A DNA stretch of 64,000 bases from Dyadobacter sp. 676 (GCF_040448675.1 NZ_CP159289.1:2604001-2668000), one strand, 5' to 3'; counted from the first letter of the stretch, positions 34,580 through 45,115 are shown. A program made the numbers and translations. Notes: a model not told the origin generated them from the sequence alone.

Positions 34580-36016
34580 ATGGGACCGTTGCAAATCAAA
34601 GACATTTTACAAACTGCGCCTGACAACCAATCCGTTGTTGTAAAGGGCTGGGTAAGAACAAAAAGAGAAAGCAAAAACGCGATCTTTATCGCGTTGAATG
34701 ACGGCTCGACCATTCATAATATCCAGGCAGTGGCTGAGCCCGGTCAGTTTTCTGCCGAATTACTGTTGACAGTAACCACCGGTGCATGCCTTAAAATAAC
34801 CGGCCAGCTCATCGCATCGCAAGGCTCGGGGCAAACGGTGGAAGTCAAAATCTCCGACATCGAAGTTTACGGAACCGCCGACCCGGAGCAATATCCGTTG
34901 CAACCCAAAAAGCACTCGCTGGAATTCCTGCGCGAGATCGCCCACCTGCGTCCACGCACGAATACATTCGGCGCGATCCTCCGCATCCGCCACGCGCTGG
35001 CATTCGCCGTGCACCAATATTTCAATGAAAAAGGCTTTTTCTACCTGCACACGCCCGTAATTACAGCTTCGGATGCGGAAGGTGCGGGAGAAATGTTCCG
35101 GGTGACGACGCTCGACCTGAACAACCTGCCGCGTACAGACGACGGTGCGATCAATTTCAAGGAGGATTTTTTCGGCCGGGAGGCCAACCTCACCGTTTCC
35201 GGGCAGCTCGAAGGCGAGCTGGGCGCGATGGCGCTTTCGAAGATCTACACCTTCGGGCCGACGTTCCGTGCCGAAAACTCGAACACGACGCGCCATTTGG
35301 CCGAATTCTGGATGATTGAGCCTGAAATGGCGTTTTTCGAGCTGAAAGACAATATGGACCTGGCGGAAGATTTTGTCAAAAAAGTGATCACCTATGCGCT
35401 GGTGAATTGCAAGGATGATCTGAGTTTCCTGCAAAACCGTTTGGCGGAAGAAGAAAAAAACAAGCCGCAAAACGAGCGCTCGCTGCCATTGCTGGAAAAA
35501 CTGGCATTCGTGGTCGACAATCCGTTCGAGCGACTGACCTATACCGAGGCCATCGATATCCTGTTGAAATCGAAGCCGCATAAGGAGGGCAAATTCCAGT
35601 TCCCGGTGGGCTGGGGCATCGATTTGTCGAGCGAGCATGAGCGTTACCTCGTCGAGAAGCATTTCAAAAAACCGGTGATCCTGACCAACTATCCACGCGA
35701 GATCAAGTCGTTCTATATGAAACTCGATGATGACGGTAAAACGGTACGGGCAATGGACGTGCTCTTTCCGGGAATTGGCGAGATCATCGGCGGCAGCCAG
35801 CGCGAAGAAAATTACGATAAGCTGCTGGGCCGCGTGAAGGAAATCGGTATCGATCCTGAAAACCTGTGGTGGTACCTCGAAACCCGCAAATTCGGTACCG
35901 CGCCGCATTCGGGCTTCGGGCTGGGCTTCGAGCGCCTCGTGCAGTTCGTAACCGGCATGGGTAATATCCGTGACGTAATTCCGTTCCCGCGTTATCCCAA
36001 AAGCGCAGAATTTTAA
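34580..36016 (+). CDS. asnS: Asparaginyl-tRNA synthetase
   Basis: 478-residue class IIb synthetase charging tRNA-Asn. The N-terminal OB-fold anticodon-binding domain covers about 1-105 ([21 protein letters not shown]). The catalytic core has motif 2 in [21 protein letters not shown] and motif 3 in [15 protein letters not shown]. The long insert around 290-330 is typical of bacterial AsnRS. It is a housekeeping gene with no operon partner. Confidence 0.96.
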   Translation: MGPLQIKDILQTAPDNQSVVVKGWVRTKRESKNAIFIALNDGSTIHNIQAVAEPGQFSAELLLTVTTGACLKITGQLIASQGSGQTVEVKISDIEVYGTADPEQYPLQPKKHSLEFLREIAHLRPRTNTFGAILRIRHALAFAVHQYFNEKGFFYLHTPVITASDAEGAGEMFRVTTLDLNNLPRTDDGAINFKEDFFGREANLTVSGQLEGELGAMALSKIYTFGPTFRAENSNTTRHLAEFWMIEPEMAFFELKDNMDLAEDFVKKVITYALVNCKDDLSFLQNRLAEEEKNKPQNERSLPLLEKLAFVVDNPFERLTYTEAIDILLKSKPHKEGKFQFPVGWGIDLSSEHERYLVEKHFKKPVILTNYPREIKSFYMKLDDDGKTVRAMDVLFPGIGEIIGGSQREENYDKLLGRVKEIGIDPENLWWYLETRKFGTAPHSGFGLGFERLVQFVTGMGNIRDVIPFPRYPKSAEF

Positions 36017-36097
36017 TTCTACAAGCTGTTACCTTTTTCATGGCTTTACGTAAAGAGTAAAGCAGTTAGTGTAAGTTTTATTTAAACCAACACGCAC

Positions 36098-37231
36098 ATG
36101 AAAAAGACAATACAATTCTTGCAAAGCAGTATTGTGGCCATGGCCGCGATGCTGCTTTTTGTTTTTAATGCCCACGCGCAGGAGCCGTTCCATGTCAAAT
36201 GGGCGATGGATTACACCCAGGCCGGCGTTTCGGACCATGCCAATTTCACTCCAACCGACGCGTTACTTGCCGGCGGGCCCAACGACTTTACATTACCGAC
36301 AGTTTACAGCGCAATTGGCGGAGCTATTGTAGTCGGCTACACCACAAGGCCATGGCCGGTGAGTTTTTCGGCCTCGCGTTATATGGAATTCTCATTGACA
36401 GCGAATTCATTTAAATATAATATCACCTCCATTTCTTTCCGCCTCCGCCGCTCAAACAACGGCCCGTCCAATGTCAAAATCCGGACAAGCATTGACGGCT
36501 TCGCGAGCGATCTGAGTGCGTTTGCGATCGGCAGTAGCGGGATGTTCACCAACTGCAACATTCCGGTAAGCTACAACAACCTTTCCAACAACACTTTCTC
36601 GTTCAGGGTTTATGGCTATAATTCGGTGGATATTCACGGCACATTCGGATTTGATGAAATCTCAGTCAACGGCAATGTTCTGGCTATTATTTTACCCGTA
36701 GACATTGCCTATTTCAAGGGCCATTCGGAAAACGGGCGCATTGCATTGGACTGGGAAACCACATGGGAAAAGAACACCCGCGAATTCATAATCCAGCGCA
36801 GCGGAGACATGAAGACGTTCACAACGATCGGAGTAGTCGGGGCTTCGGGGGAAACCGCCGGACGGACGCCGTATTCATTTGTTGACAATGATCCGCCGGT
36901 CGGTATAAGTTATTACAGGTTGAAGCTCGCCGATAAAGATTCGGGCTTCACCCTCTGCAAACCCATTGCGGTTGACAATACCGAAACCTCCGGCATCAGG
37001 GTCGCGCCCAATCCGGCTTCTTCCCGGATCATTTCTTTGACCGCTCGCCATACCGGCAATCTATTCCTTGCATTGTACGATGCATCGGGCACCCCCATCC
37101 CCTTCCGGCGCGAAAACGATGCGTGCGGACGCATCAGGCTATTGCCTTCCCGGCCGCTCCCTTCTGGCATTTATTTTGTAGTATACGTAGAGAATGGCCG
37201 AAAAGAACATCTGAAAGTATTGGTTCCGTAA
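36098..37231 (+). CDS. Secreted protein with T9SS type A sorting domain
   Basis: 377 residues. Signal peptide ending near NAHAQ. The N-terminal 200 residues form a beta-rich, jelly-roll-like region without a recognised family (SISFRLRRSNNGPSN, GFDEISVNG). A fibronectin-like linker follows (LDWETTWEKNTREFIIQRS, the usual module before the sorting domain), then the C-terminal sorting domain, about 300-377, with VAPNPASSRI and the final LPSGIYFVVYVENGRKEHLKV. It should be exported by the type IX system and processed by PorU/PorV encoded in this window. Confidence 0.85.
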   Translation: MKKTIQFLQSSIVAMAAMLLFVFNAHAQEPFHVKWAMDYTQAGVSDHANFTPTDALLAGGPNDFTLPTVYSAIGGAIVVGYTTRPWPVSFSASRYMEFSLTANSFKYNITSISFRLRRSNNGPSNVKIRTSIDGFASDLSAFAIGSSGMFTNCNIPVSYNNLSNNTFSFRVYGYNSVDIHGTFGFDEISVNGNVLAIILPVDIAYFKGHSENGRIALDWETTWEKNTREFIIQRSGDMKTFTTIGVVGASGETAGRTPYSFVDNDPPVGISYYRLKLADKDSGFTLCKPIAVDNTETSGIRVAPNPASSRIISLTARHTGNLFLALYDASGTPIPFRRENDACGRIRLLPSRPLPSGIYFVVYVENGRKEHLKVLVP

Positions 37232-37327
37232 GGCATTCTGCGCTTAATTTGTAATGGTAAAGTATAAAAAGTGCTTTCGATGTGTCGTTAGCATAGCAAC
37301 GTTCTGATTATTAAAGGCCAAAAGCCT

Positions 37328-38539
37328 ATGTTGAAAAAAGTGCAGCCGAAAGTGTGGTGGACGGGCATTGCCGTCCTGGTGATTTTGTTGGTTTCCTGGG
37401 GGTTAGTCAGAAAAAGCAAAACCGATTCCCCGGACGTGGCCGTGTCTGGCAAAGCTGTCAAAAATCTCGATCCCGTGCCGGTAACGAACCCTGATGCCGA
37501 AACTGCCGAAAAAATTGCGAAGATCGAGGATATTTTCAGGCGAAAAAGGAACGCCGGGTTCAACGGCAATGTGCTGGTGGTCCAAAAAGGCAGGATACTT
37601 TATCAGAACTCCTTCGGTTTCGCGCATATGAAGGCGAAGGATACGCTCACGGCCGATTCCCGTTTCCAGCTTGCGTCGCTGTCGAAGCCATTTACAGCGG
37701 TAGCGGTTTTGAAACTGATCCAGGAAGGACGCGTGGCGCTCGACGATTCGGTGCAGCGCTTTTTCCCCGATTTCCCATATCACGGGGTGAAAGTCGATAT
37801 GCTGCTGAGCCACCGCAGCGGGTTGCCCAATTACATTTATTCGTTCAACGACAGCGTCCGTCATGGCAGGAAATACCCTGATAACCTCGATATCATGGAT
37901 TGGTACGCCAAGGTGGTGCCAACCCCGCAGCCATATAACCGCCCGGGCCGCTCATTCAATTACTGCAATACCAACTACTGCGTTCTCGCCGCGATCGTCG
38001 AGAAGGTAACGGGCGACTCATTCGGTAAATACCTGAACAGCCAGATTTTTACGCCGCTCGGAATGCAGAACACCTACCTGGTGACCGACACAACCATCGC
38101 CGCGATGAAAAACCGCACCGACGGGCATCAGTACGGGCGCCGGCTGGAAAAGGATTATTACGATGAAGTGGTAGGAGATAAAGGCCTCTATTCGACCACA
38201 ATGGACATTTACCGGTTCTACAACGGCCTCACAAAAGGGCTGATCATCGAAAAAAAGCTGCTCGATGAGGCATTCAAGCCCCGCAGCTTCGAGCGCGATG
38301 GTATCCGCAATTACGGTTACGGATTCCGGATGCACATCAAGGAGGATCACACTCCACGGTTTATCTACCACGGTGGCTGGTGGAAGGGGTACAATACGAT
38401 GCTATGGGTGTGCCCCGAAGACGATGCGGTGATCATTGTTCTCGGTAATACGTATAACCGCTCGACGTACGACCTCAGGGAACTGCTGGAGGTAATACAC
38501 GGTTCAGTGAAGATAGACGACATCGAGAAAGACATCTAG
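37328..38539 (+). CDS. Membrane-anchored serine hydrolase (beta-lactamase/PBP-like)
   Basis: 403 residues. An N-terminal membrane anchor (about 12-29) precedes a class C beta-lactamase-like domain. The nucleophile motif SxxK is S117-L-S-K120, the second motif is YCN in SFNYCNTNYC, and a C-terminal HGGW replaces the KTG triad, the pattern of esterase/DD-peptidase-like members. It could act on D-amino-acid peptides or esters in the periplasm. It stands alone upstream of nuoL. Confidence 0.85.
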   Translation: MLKKVQPKVWWTGIAVLVILLVSWGLVRKSKTDSPDVAVSGKAVKNLDPVPVTNPDAETAEKIAKIEDIFRRKRNAGFNGNVLVVQKGRILYQNSFGFAHMKAKDTLTADSRFQLASLSKPFTAVAVLKLIQEGRVALDDSVQRFFPDFPYHGVKVDMLLSHRSGLPNYIYSFNDSVRHGRKYPDNLDIMDWYAKVVPTPQPYNRPGRSFNYCNTNYCVLAAIVEKVTGDSFGKYLNSQIFTPLGMQNTYLVTDTTIAAMKNRTDGHQYGRRLEKDYYDEVVGDKGLYSTTMDIYRFYNGLTKGLIIEKKLLDEAFKPRSFERDGIRNYGYGFRMHIKEDHTPRFIYHGGWWKGYNTMLWVCPEDDAVIIVLGNTYNRSTYDLRELLEVIHGSVKIDDIEKDI

Positions 38540-38604
38540 CATTGTTTGAATTCGGTCGCGAATTCAGGATATTTGCCGAAATTTAAACGAATTCCCCGCA
38601 CCTT

Positions 38605-40561
38605 ATGCCCGATACCGCATACCTATTACCTGCTTATCTGCTATTAGGCTTGCCGTTTTCGTGCTTTTTATTGCTATGGCTGGGTGGAAAAAGTCTAAAT
38701 AAATCCGCGGGCTGGATTGGCGTGCTGTGCACGGCCGTGGGGTTGGTCGTCAGCGTTATCAACGCCGATCCGGGTTCCGACCACTTCATTCGTTTTCAGT
38801 GGGTTACTATCGGCAGTCATTCTGTTGAGCTTTCGTTCCGTTTCGATACGCTTTCGGTCCTGATGCTCGTCATTGTGCATTTCGTGGCGTTGCTCGTACA
38901 GCTGTTTTCCACAGCTTACATGCACGACGACCGGAATGTGAACCGCTATTTTGCATTCATTCAGCTCTTTCTTTTTTCGATGCTTGGAATTGTGCTCGCG
39001 GGCAGTTTGCTGGTGATGTACATATTCTGGGAGCTGGTGGGGCTGTCGTCATACCTGCTGATCGGTTTTTGGTATACTAAAAAAGCGCCCCGTTTGGGCA
39101 GCGCAGAAGGCATTTGTGCTCAACCGCATCGGCGATGCCGCTTTTCTGACGGGTATTTTAATGCTCTTCTACTATATTGGTTCTACGGATTTTGACGTGC
39201 TTTCCCAGCTGAAAGTAGGAATGATTCCTGACAAAATGCTGACGGCTATCGGCATTTGTCTGTTTGGTGGTTGTGTAGGTAAATCTGCGCAATTCCCGCT
39301 CTCGGGCTGGCTGCCTGATGCGATGGAAGGCCCTACGCCGGTATCGGCGTTGATCCACGCGGCTACGATGGTGGCGGCAGGTATTTTTTTACTGGCCAGA
39401 ATATCCTTTTTGCTAACCGTCGACGCGCGTTTTGTAATACTCGTTATCGGAGCCATTACCATGTTTACCGGTGCTGTAAAGGCCTTGAAAGGTTGGGATA
39501 TTAAAAAGGTCCTGGCGTATTCGACGATGTCGCAACTGGGGCTCATGGTGATGGCGGTCGGGTTCGGGAGCTGGCAAACGGCATTGTTCCATCTCGCAAC
39601 GCACGCATTCTTTAAAGCGGGATTGTTCCTTTCGGCCGGCTCGGTGATCCACGCGGTAACTCCGGGCAACGAACTGCCTGGTTATGATCCGCAGGATATG
39701 CGCAGAATGGGCGGCCTGCGCAAGGCATTGCCCATTACATTCATTTGCTTTTCGGTTTGCGCGGCTGCTCTGGCGGGATTACCATTCTTTTCAGGCTTCC
39801 TTTCCAAAGACGCGATTATTACCGAAGGCTTTTTGTGGGCTTCGGAATATGGAACGTTGGGCTACCTATTCCCCGTATTGGTGATTCTATCCGCCGGGTT
39901 AACTGCTTTTTATATGACACGCCAGGTCTGGCTGGTATTCTTTGGAGAGACGCGTTCCCCTGCAAGCGTACACCCGCACGAGTCGCCGGTGGCGATGTGG
40001 CTGCCGATGGTATTACTTTCCGTATTGTCGTTGTTCTTCTGGTTTTCGGTTAATCCTTTTAATGCGGAGGGGTGGTTCCTGCATTGGATCGGAAAGGAGT
40101 ACGGCGCGCATTTAATATGGGTACCGTTTGCGGCAAGTGCCGTTACATTCGTTTCGATTTTTCTGGCCTATCGTGAAACGGGCGCCGAAAATCCATTTAA
40201 GGTAAATGACCCCATTCCGGTTGGCGAACCCTTTCAGAGTCCATGGAACTGGCTGCGCGGTTATTCCAATGAAAAGTATTTCCTCATTCCATTTGAAATG
40301 GTCGCGGAGTCGCTCAAAGCCTTCGAAAAAAATATTGTCGATGCCCTTGTCGACCTGGTTGCGAAAGGCAGCCTTGTGTTTGGGCATTTTATCGCCTGGT
40401 TCGACAGGATGTTCGTCGACGGTGCGGTACATCTCACCGCTTTCTCGATCCGTTCGGCGGGGCAGGCAGCGCGGAACGTACAGAGCGGCCGGATACAGTC
40501 GTACTACGTCGTAGCGGTAATGGGCGTCCTTTTGTTGATATTGTGGCTGGTTGCGATATAA
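38605..40561 (+). CDS. nuoL: NADH-quinone oxidoreductase subunit L (NuoL), one frameshift
   Basis: Two overlapping frames make one antiporter-like subunit of about 650 residues. Frame one ends its conserved part at LIGFWYTKKAP; the next frame continues WAAQKAFVLNRIGDAAFL if one base is removed from CCCCGTTTGGG (39088-39098). Conserved residues for proton transfer are present: Glu in WELVGLSSYLLIGFW, Lys in GKSAQFPLSGWLPDAMEGPTPVSALIHAATM, and the lateral-helix region near the C-terminus. It is followed 29 bases later by nuoM. No nuoK or nuoN is adjacent. The frameshift may be a sequencing error. Confidence 0.88.
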
Positions 40562-40590
40562 TGTAGCGCGGCCGATTAAATTAATGCTTG

Positions 40591-42258
40591 ATGATCGATC
40601 ATATACTCACCTTTTTAATAGCCATACCATTACTCGGTGCCGCGGCCGTCGCATTCTGGCCGGTCGACAGCCCGCATAACTTCCGCCTCATCGCGCTGGT
40701 AGCATTGCTGCTGGAAGTGATCGTTACCGCGGTATCCTATTTGTCATTTAATAATCAGGACGCTGTGCTGCAACTTTCCGAAGTAAGGGAATGGATCACG
40801 CTGCCGATTGGCTCGCTGGGTGTTGTTTCGATTGATTATGCACTGGCGGTGGATGGGATCAGCTTCCCGCTCGTGCTGCTGGCCGTGGTGGTGCTGCTGG
40901 TGGGCGTGGTGAGTTCATGGAACATCAATCACAAATCGAGGGCCTATTTCGGGTTGTATTTGCTGCTGAGCGGCAGCGTCATGGGTTGCTTTCTCGCGCA
41001 GGACTTCTTCCTGTTCTATTTATTCTTTGAATTCATGCTTTTGCCGATGTACTTCCTCATCGGTCTTTGGGGCGGTCCGCGGCGGGAATATGCGGCCTTG
41101 AAATTCTTCATTTACACATTTCTAGGCTCATTGCTGATCCTGATCGTGATGATCGGCCTGTACCTTTCGGTGATCGACCCGGTGGAAACGGCGCGTGCGG
41201 TCGGCCTTATCGGCCCCGAAGATGCGGTCCATCCCGACATGATCCCGCAGATCCAGCAATGGCTTTTCGATGGTAAAATCGCCCCCGAACAGCTCATTCA
41301 CACATTCCGTTTCACATACCTCGCTGATCCGGGCAACTACATTCCGGGTTCGGTCCTTAACGCGGTATCCGAATTTTTCATCGCCGATATTCCGGTGCGC
41401 TTGCTCGCATTCTGGTTCCTGTTCATCGGCTTCGCCGTGAAACTGCCCGTCGTGCCCGTGCATACGTGGTTGCCCGACGCGCACGTGGAAGCGCCCACGC
41501 CCATATCCGTTGTGCTCGCGGGTATCTTGCTGAAAATCGGTGGTTACGGTTTCATCCGGATCGTCGATGGTTTCTTCCCTGCCGAAGCGTTGTACAGCGC
41601 CATTCCGCTCGCCATTCTCGGTATGATCTCCATCGTTTACGGCGGTTTCAATGCATTGGGGCAAAGCGATTTGAAGAAAATGATCGCCTACTCGTCGGTT
41701 TCGCACATGGGCTTCGTGCTCCTAGGAATCGCCGCATTCACGCCAGAGGGCTTCAACGGCGCCATTTACCAGATGGTCAGCCACGGCATTCTGTCGGCAA
41801 TGCTCTTTTTGCTTACCGGCGTCCTCTACGACCGTACCCACGACCGCCGCATCGACCACTATCGCGGCCTGATCGCCGTCATGCCCCAATACACGGTTAT
41901 TACGGGCATCGCATTCTTTGCATCGCTCGGCTTGCCGGGCTTCTCGGGCTTCGTCGGAGAATTGTTCACGCTCATGGGCGCATTTCAGTCGGACGCGCTG
42001 CCCGTCTGGATCCCGGCGGTTTCCACACTCGGCATCGTGCTCGCGGCCGGCTATTTCCTCTGGACCTATCAGCGGATGTTTTTCAGCTCGTTCTGGTACA
42101 AAAACGGGACCACACAAGTGCTTACGGATCTTACGCGCCGGGAAACGCTTATGCTTGTGCCGTTGGTGCTCCTTACCATTCTGGTGGGTATCCTGCCGGG
42201 GCTGCTGTTTGATTTGTCAGGGCCGACGGTCGAGGCTTGGTTGGAGGGGTTGAAGTGA
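40591..42258 (+). CDS. nuoM: NADH-quinone oxidoreductase subunit M (NuoM)
   Basis: 555-residue, roughly 14-helix antiporter-like subunit of complex I. I prefer the ATG at 40591 to the TTG three bases earlier. Conserved elements: FFEFMLLPMYFLIGLWGG with the key Glu, KLPVVPVHTWLPDAHVEAPTPISVVLAGILLKIGGYG, KKMIAYSSVSHMGFVLLG and GLPGFSGFVGE. A hydrophilic insert of about 60 residues (PEDAVHPDMIPQIQQW to EFFIADIP) after the fifth helix is longer than in E. coli NuoM. The usual third member, nuoN, does not follow; the next gene is convergent. Confidence 0.93.
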   Translation: MIDHILTFLIAIPLLGAAAVAFWPVDSPHNFRLIALVALLLEVIVTAVSYLSFNNQDAVLQLSEVREWITLPIGSLGVVSIDYALAVDGISFPLVLLAVVVLLVGVVSSWNINHKSRAYFGLYLLLSGSVMGCFLAQDFFLFYLFFEFMLLPMYFLIGLWGGPRREYAALKFFIYTFLGSLLILIVMIGLYLSVIDPVETARAVGLIGPEDAVHPDMIPQIQQWLFDGKIAPEQLIHTFRFTYLADPGNYIPGSVLNAVSEFFIADIPVRLLAFWFLFIGFAVKLPVVPVHTWLPDAHVEAPTPISVVLAGILLKIGGYGFIRIVDGFFPAEALYSAIPLAILGMISIVYGGFNALGQSDLKKMIAYSSVSHMGFVLLGIAAFTPEGFNGAIYQMVSHGILSAMLFLLTGVLYDRTHDRRIDHYRGLIAVMPQYTVITGIAFFASLGLPGFSGFVGELFTLMGAFQSDALPVWIPAVSTLGIVLAAGYFLWTYQRMFFSSFWYKNGTTQVLTDLTRRETLMLVPLVLLTILVGILPGLLFDLSGPTVEAWLEGLK

Positions 42259-42263
42259 TTTTT

Positions 42264-42334
42264 GGTCAGGTATTGTCAAGTGTTGTCAGGAATGGTCAAG
42301 TGTTGTTCAGGAATAGTCATGTGTTGTCATTAAG
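42264..42334 (+). repeat. 10-bp-period repeats (first cluster)
   Basis: About seven units of roughly 10 bp, consensus KGTCAGGWAT / KGTCAAGTGT, immediately after the nuoM stop. Related to the larger cluster at 44202-44354. Confidence 0.7.
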
Positions 42335-42387
42335 TAACCGGCATTTCTAATATTTCAGGATTATGATGATTTGGGGCTTCCTGAAAA

Positions 42388-42840
42388 CTACCGCCCAAAC
42401 AGCTGATCCAAACTAAACCTGCCTTTCTTCGACAATGCTTCCAGCGTCTGCTGCTGCTCCGGCGTTAATACCTCGATAATTTCAATGCGCTTTTCCTCGG
42501 CCAGGCGTTTGCGGTCGCTTCTTTTATTGTCACCCCGGCGCTTCATTTTCCTTTCCATTCTCGCATAACGCCTGTCTATCTTTCTGAGCTGTTTCTGCTG
42601 CCGCTTTGTAAGGTAGAGCTGGTCGGCGTACTTGTCCATGTTCTTTTCAAGCCGCCGGTTGTTGAGCTTGCTATTGGTTGCAGCGTCATTTTGGAAACCG
42701 TCGTCATCGCGTCGAACGTCGCTACGTCGGGCGTCGCCACGCCGACTGTCGTTCCGATCGCTCTGCGCGAATGAAGTGGAGGCGGTAAAACCGCTCAATA
42801 GGAGCCCGAGGGCGAAGGTCAGCGTCAGGATTCTTTTCAT
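42388..42840 (-). CDS. Secreted Arg/Asp-rich, helix-rich protein (Spy-like)
   Basis: 150 residues with a signal peptide (cleavage near TSFAQ), a linker very rich in Arg and Asp (SRRGDARRSDVRRDD), and a helical region LTKRQQKQLRKIDRRYARMERKMK ... VLTPEQQQTLEAL. The LTxxQ-type repeats near the middle and end resemble LTXXQ/CpxP-Spy periplasmic proteins. A chaperone or stress-sensing role is possible but unproven. Confidence 0.7.
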   Translation of the reverse strand: MKRILTLTFALGLLLSGFTASTSFAQSDRNDSRRGDARRSDVRRDDDGFQNDAATNSKLNNRRLEKNMDKYADQLYLTKRQQKQLRKIDRRYARMERKMKRRGDNKRSDRKRLAEEKRIEIIEVLTPEQQQTLEALSKKGRFSLDQLFGR

Positions 42841-43071
42841 GGGGCGATAACGGGTTAAAAATTCGATGCATATAACGGCATTTCGCTCCTGTGTTATATG
42901 CGCGCCGAGTTTTTAACTATCCGCGAGAGTTATTGGCTTATTCAAATAATTATAGTTTTACACGAATGCACGGATGGTATTTTTTACAATCTTTACAGTA
43001 GTTGTTGTTAGTTTTATTCCAAACTCCATTCTATTTTCCAAATTTTATTTTCCTACACCCTGTTTTATCAG

Positions 43072-44187
43072 ATGAAAGATAGTGCTCCTTCACAAAGGTT
43101 GTTGTCCCTGGATACATTGCGTGGTTTCGATATGTTCTGGATTTCGGGCGGCGAAGAGATTTTCCATGTACTCGCGAAAGCGACCGGCTGGTCGTGGGCG
43201 GTATTCCTGGCTCACCAGTTCACCCATCCCGACTGGAATGGTTTCCGGGCATACGACCTGATTTTCCCGACATTCCTTTTCATGGCCGGCGTCTCGACGC
43301 CATTCTCGCTCGGGAGCCGCCTCGAAAAAGGAGTCCCGCCATCGCAGCTCATCCGTAAGGTGATCCAGCGCGGCATTATCCTCGTCATTTTAGGGATCAT
43401 CTACAACAACGGCCTCTTCCAAACGGAATGGTCGCAAATGCGTTACCCGAGCGTGCTCGCGCGCATCGGGCTCGCGGGAATGTTCGCGCAGATCATCTAC
43501 CTCTATTTCGGTTACCGTGCGCGTTGGGTCTGGTTTGGCGGGCTGCTCATCGGCTATTATCTCTTTATGATGTTCTACCCCGTGCCGGGCTGCGGCGCCG
43601 GGTTATTGACGATCGACTGTAACCCAGCCAGCTACATCGACAAAATGCTGATCCCGGGCCGTCTGCACCTTACCATTCACGATCCGGAAGGGCTCGTCTC
43701 GACGATTCCGGCCATTGCCACCGGTCTGATGGGTATTTTCGCAGGCGAGCTGCTCCGAACCAGCCACGAAATCATTTCCCAAAAAAACAAAGTCATTTAC
43801 CTCACATTCGCGGGGATAGTAAGCCTACTGCTCTGTCTGGTGTGGGATTATTTTTTCCCCATTAACAAAAACCTCTGGACCAGTTCCTTCGTACTCTGCG
43901 CAGGCGGGTTCAGCACCTTGTTGCTCGCATTGTTCTACTGGATCGTAGACGTGCTGAATTACCGCAAATGGACGCTGTTTTTTGTGGTAATAGGCATGAA
44001 TTCGATTGTAATTTACATGATCGGCGGGTTTATCGACTTCGGCTACACAGCCCGCGCGTTGTTCGGTGGAATACTCAGTTACTTCCCGCATCCGGTAGAG
44101 GCAGTCGGCGAAGTAATTGCATTTATCGCCGTACAATGGGCATTTATGTATTTACTTTACAAAAATAAGTTATTCCTGAAAGTGTAA
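43072..44187 (+). CDS. DUF5009 / heparan-alpha-glucosaminide N-acetyltransferase-like membrane protein
   Basis: 371-residue integral membrane protein with about 10 helices. Hallmarks: RLLSLDTLRGFDMFWI at the start (LDxxRG motif), AYDLIFPTFLFMAGVSTPFSL, RYPSVLARIGLAGMFAQI, and STIPAIATGLMGIFAGELLR. The family is related to HGSNAT and bacterial NagX; it transfers acyl groups from cytoplasmic acyl-CoA to extracytoplasmic sugars, probably peptidoglycan or polysaccharide. The neighbouring GH3/beta-lactamase gene would fit cell-wall sugar recycling. Confidence 0.87.
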   Translation: MKDSAPSQRLLSLDTLRGFDMFWISGGEEIFHVLAKATGWSWAVFLAHQFTHPDWNGFRAYDLIFPTFLFMAGVSTPFSLGSRLEKGVPPSQLIRKVIQRGIILVILGIIYNNGLFQTEWSQMRYPSVLARIGLAGMFAQIIYLYFGYRARWVWFGGLLIGYYLFMMFYPVPGCGAGLLTIDCNPASYIDKMLIPGRLHLTIHDPEGLVSTIPAIATGLMGIFAGELLRTSHEIISQKNKVIYLTFAGIVSLLLCLVWDYFFPINKNLWTSSFVLCAGGFSTLLLALFYWIVDVLNYRKWTLFFVVIGMNSIVIYMIGGFIDFGYTARALFGGILSYFPHPVEAVGEVIAFIAVQWAFMYLLYKNKLFLKV

Positions 44188-44201
44188 TTTGGGGCAAGAA
44201 T

Positions 44202-44354
44202 GGTCAGGTGTAGTCATGAATAGTCAGGTATAGTTACGAATAGTCATGATAGTCATGAATAGTCAGGTATAGTTGAGAATAGTCATGATAGTCAGGTATA
44301 GTCAGGTATAGTCAGGTATAGTTGAGAATAGTCATTGCGTCAGGAATAGTTCAG
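44202..44354 (+). repeat. 10-bp-period repeats (second cluster)
   Basis: About fifteen consecutive units, mostly exactly 10 bp: AGTCAGGTAT, AGTCATGAAT, AGTTGAGAAT and a 9-bp variant AGTCATGAT, ordered as a higher-order pattern. It sits between the acyltransferase-like gene and the gldA-like gene. Confidence 0.85.
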
Positions 44355-44401
44355 CATTCAATCATTCAAAATTCACACAATCACTCATTCAAAATTAAAC
44401 C

Positions 44402-45115
44402 ATGTCCATCCAGGTCACCCATCTCACGAAGGTTTACGGAACGCAGCGCGCGGTCGACGGGATTTCATTTACCCTTAAAAAAGGCGAGATCGTGGGTTTT
44501 CTCGGCCCGAACGGTGCGGGGAAATCGACCACGATGAAAATCCTGACGGGTTACCTCAAACCTACCGAAGGGACCGCAAAGGTTTCGGACTTCGATGTGA
44601 TACAGCAGCCCATGCCCGCACGCCGGGCGATCGGCTACCTGCCTGAGCATAATCCGCTGTACCTGGATATGTACGTGACGGAGTTCCTGCTTTTTTCGGG
44701 CAAACTATATGGAATGGGTGGCGCCGCATTGAAAGCGCGGGTCGACGAGGTGATCGCGATGTGCGGCCTCGGACCGGAGCGGTGCAAGAAGATCGGCCAG
44801 CTCTCGAAAGGTTACCGCCAGCGGGTTGGACTAGCGCAATCTTTTTTACACAATCCCGATGTGCTGATCCTCGACGAACCTACGACGGGCCTCGATCCCA
44901 ACCAGATCCAGGAAATCCGCGAGGTGATCCGCACGGCCGGGAAGGATAAAACTGTGCTTTTTTCGACCCACATTATGCAGGAAGTAGAAGCATTGTGCGA
45001 CCGGGTTATTATCATTAATAAAGGTAAGGTGGTCAGCGACAGTTCCCTGTCGGCACTCCGCGGAACCGGCGATTCGCTGGAAGACATTTTCAGGAAGCTC
45101 ACACAGCAGGCCTGA
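44402..45115 (+). CDS. gldA: ABC transporter ATP-binding protein, GldA-like
   Basis: 237 residues, a single nucleotide-binding domain. Walker A GPNGAGKST at about 37-45, Q-loop in YLPEHNPLYLDMYV, signature QLSKGYRQRVGLAQSF, Walker B VLILDEPTTGLDPNQ, and switch His in STHIMQEVEALCD. The PEHNPLYLDMYVTEFL segment is typical of gliding-motility GldA and of other ABC-2-type exporters. No gldF or gldG follows, so the assignment rests on similarity and could equally be another ABC-2 exporter ATPase. Confidence 0.7.
   Translation: MSIQVTHLTKVYGTQRAVDGISFTLKKGEIVGFLGPNGAGKSTTMKILTGYLKPTEGTAKVSDFDVIQQPMPARRAIGYLPEHNPLYLDMYVTEFLLFSGKLYGMGGAALKARVDEVIAMCGLGPERCKKIGQLSKGYRQRVGLAQSFLHNPDVLILDEPTTGLDPNQIQEIREVIRTAGKDKTVLFSTHIMQEVEALCDRVIIINKGKVVSDSSLSALRGTGDSLEDIFRKLTQQA

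Noticed and set aside
42264-44354. 10-bp repeats as a CRISPR or coding repeat
   Set aside because: Units are contiguous without spacers and contain stops in all frames.
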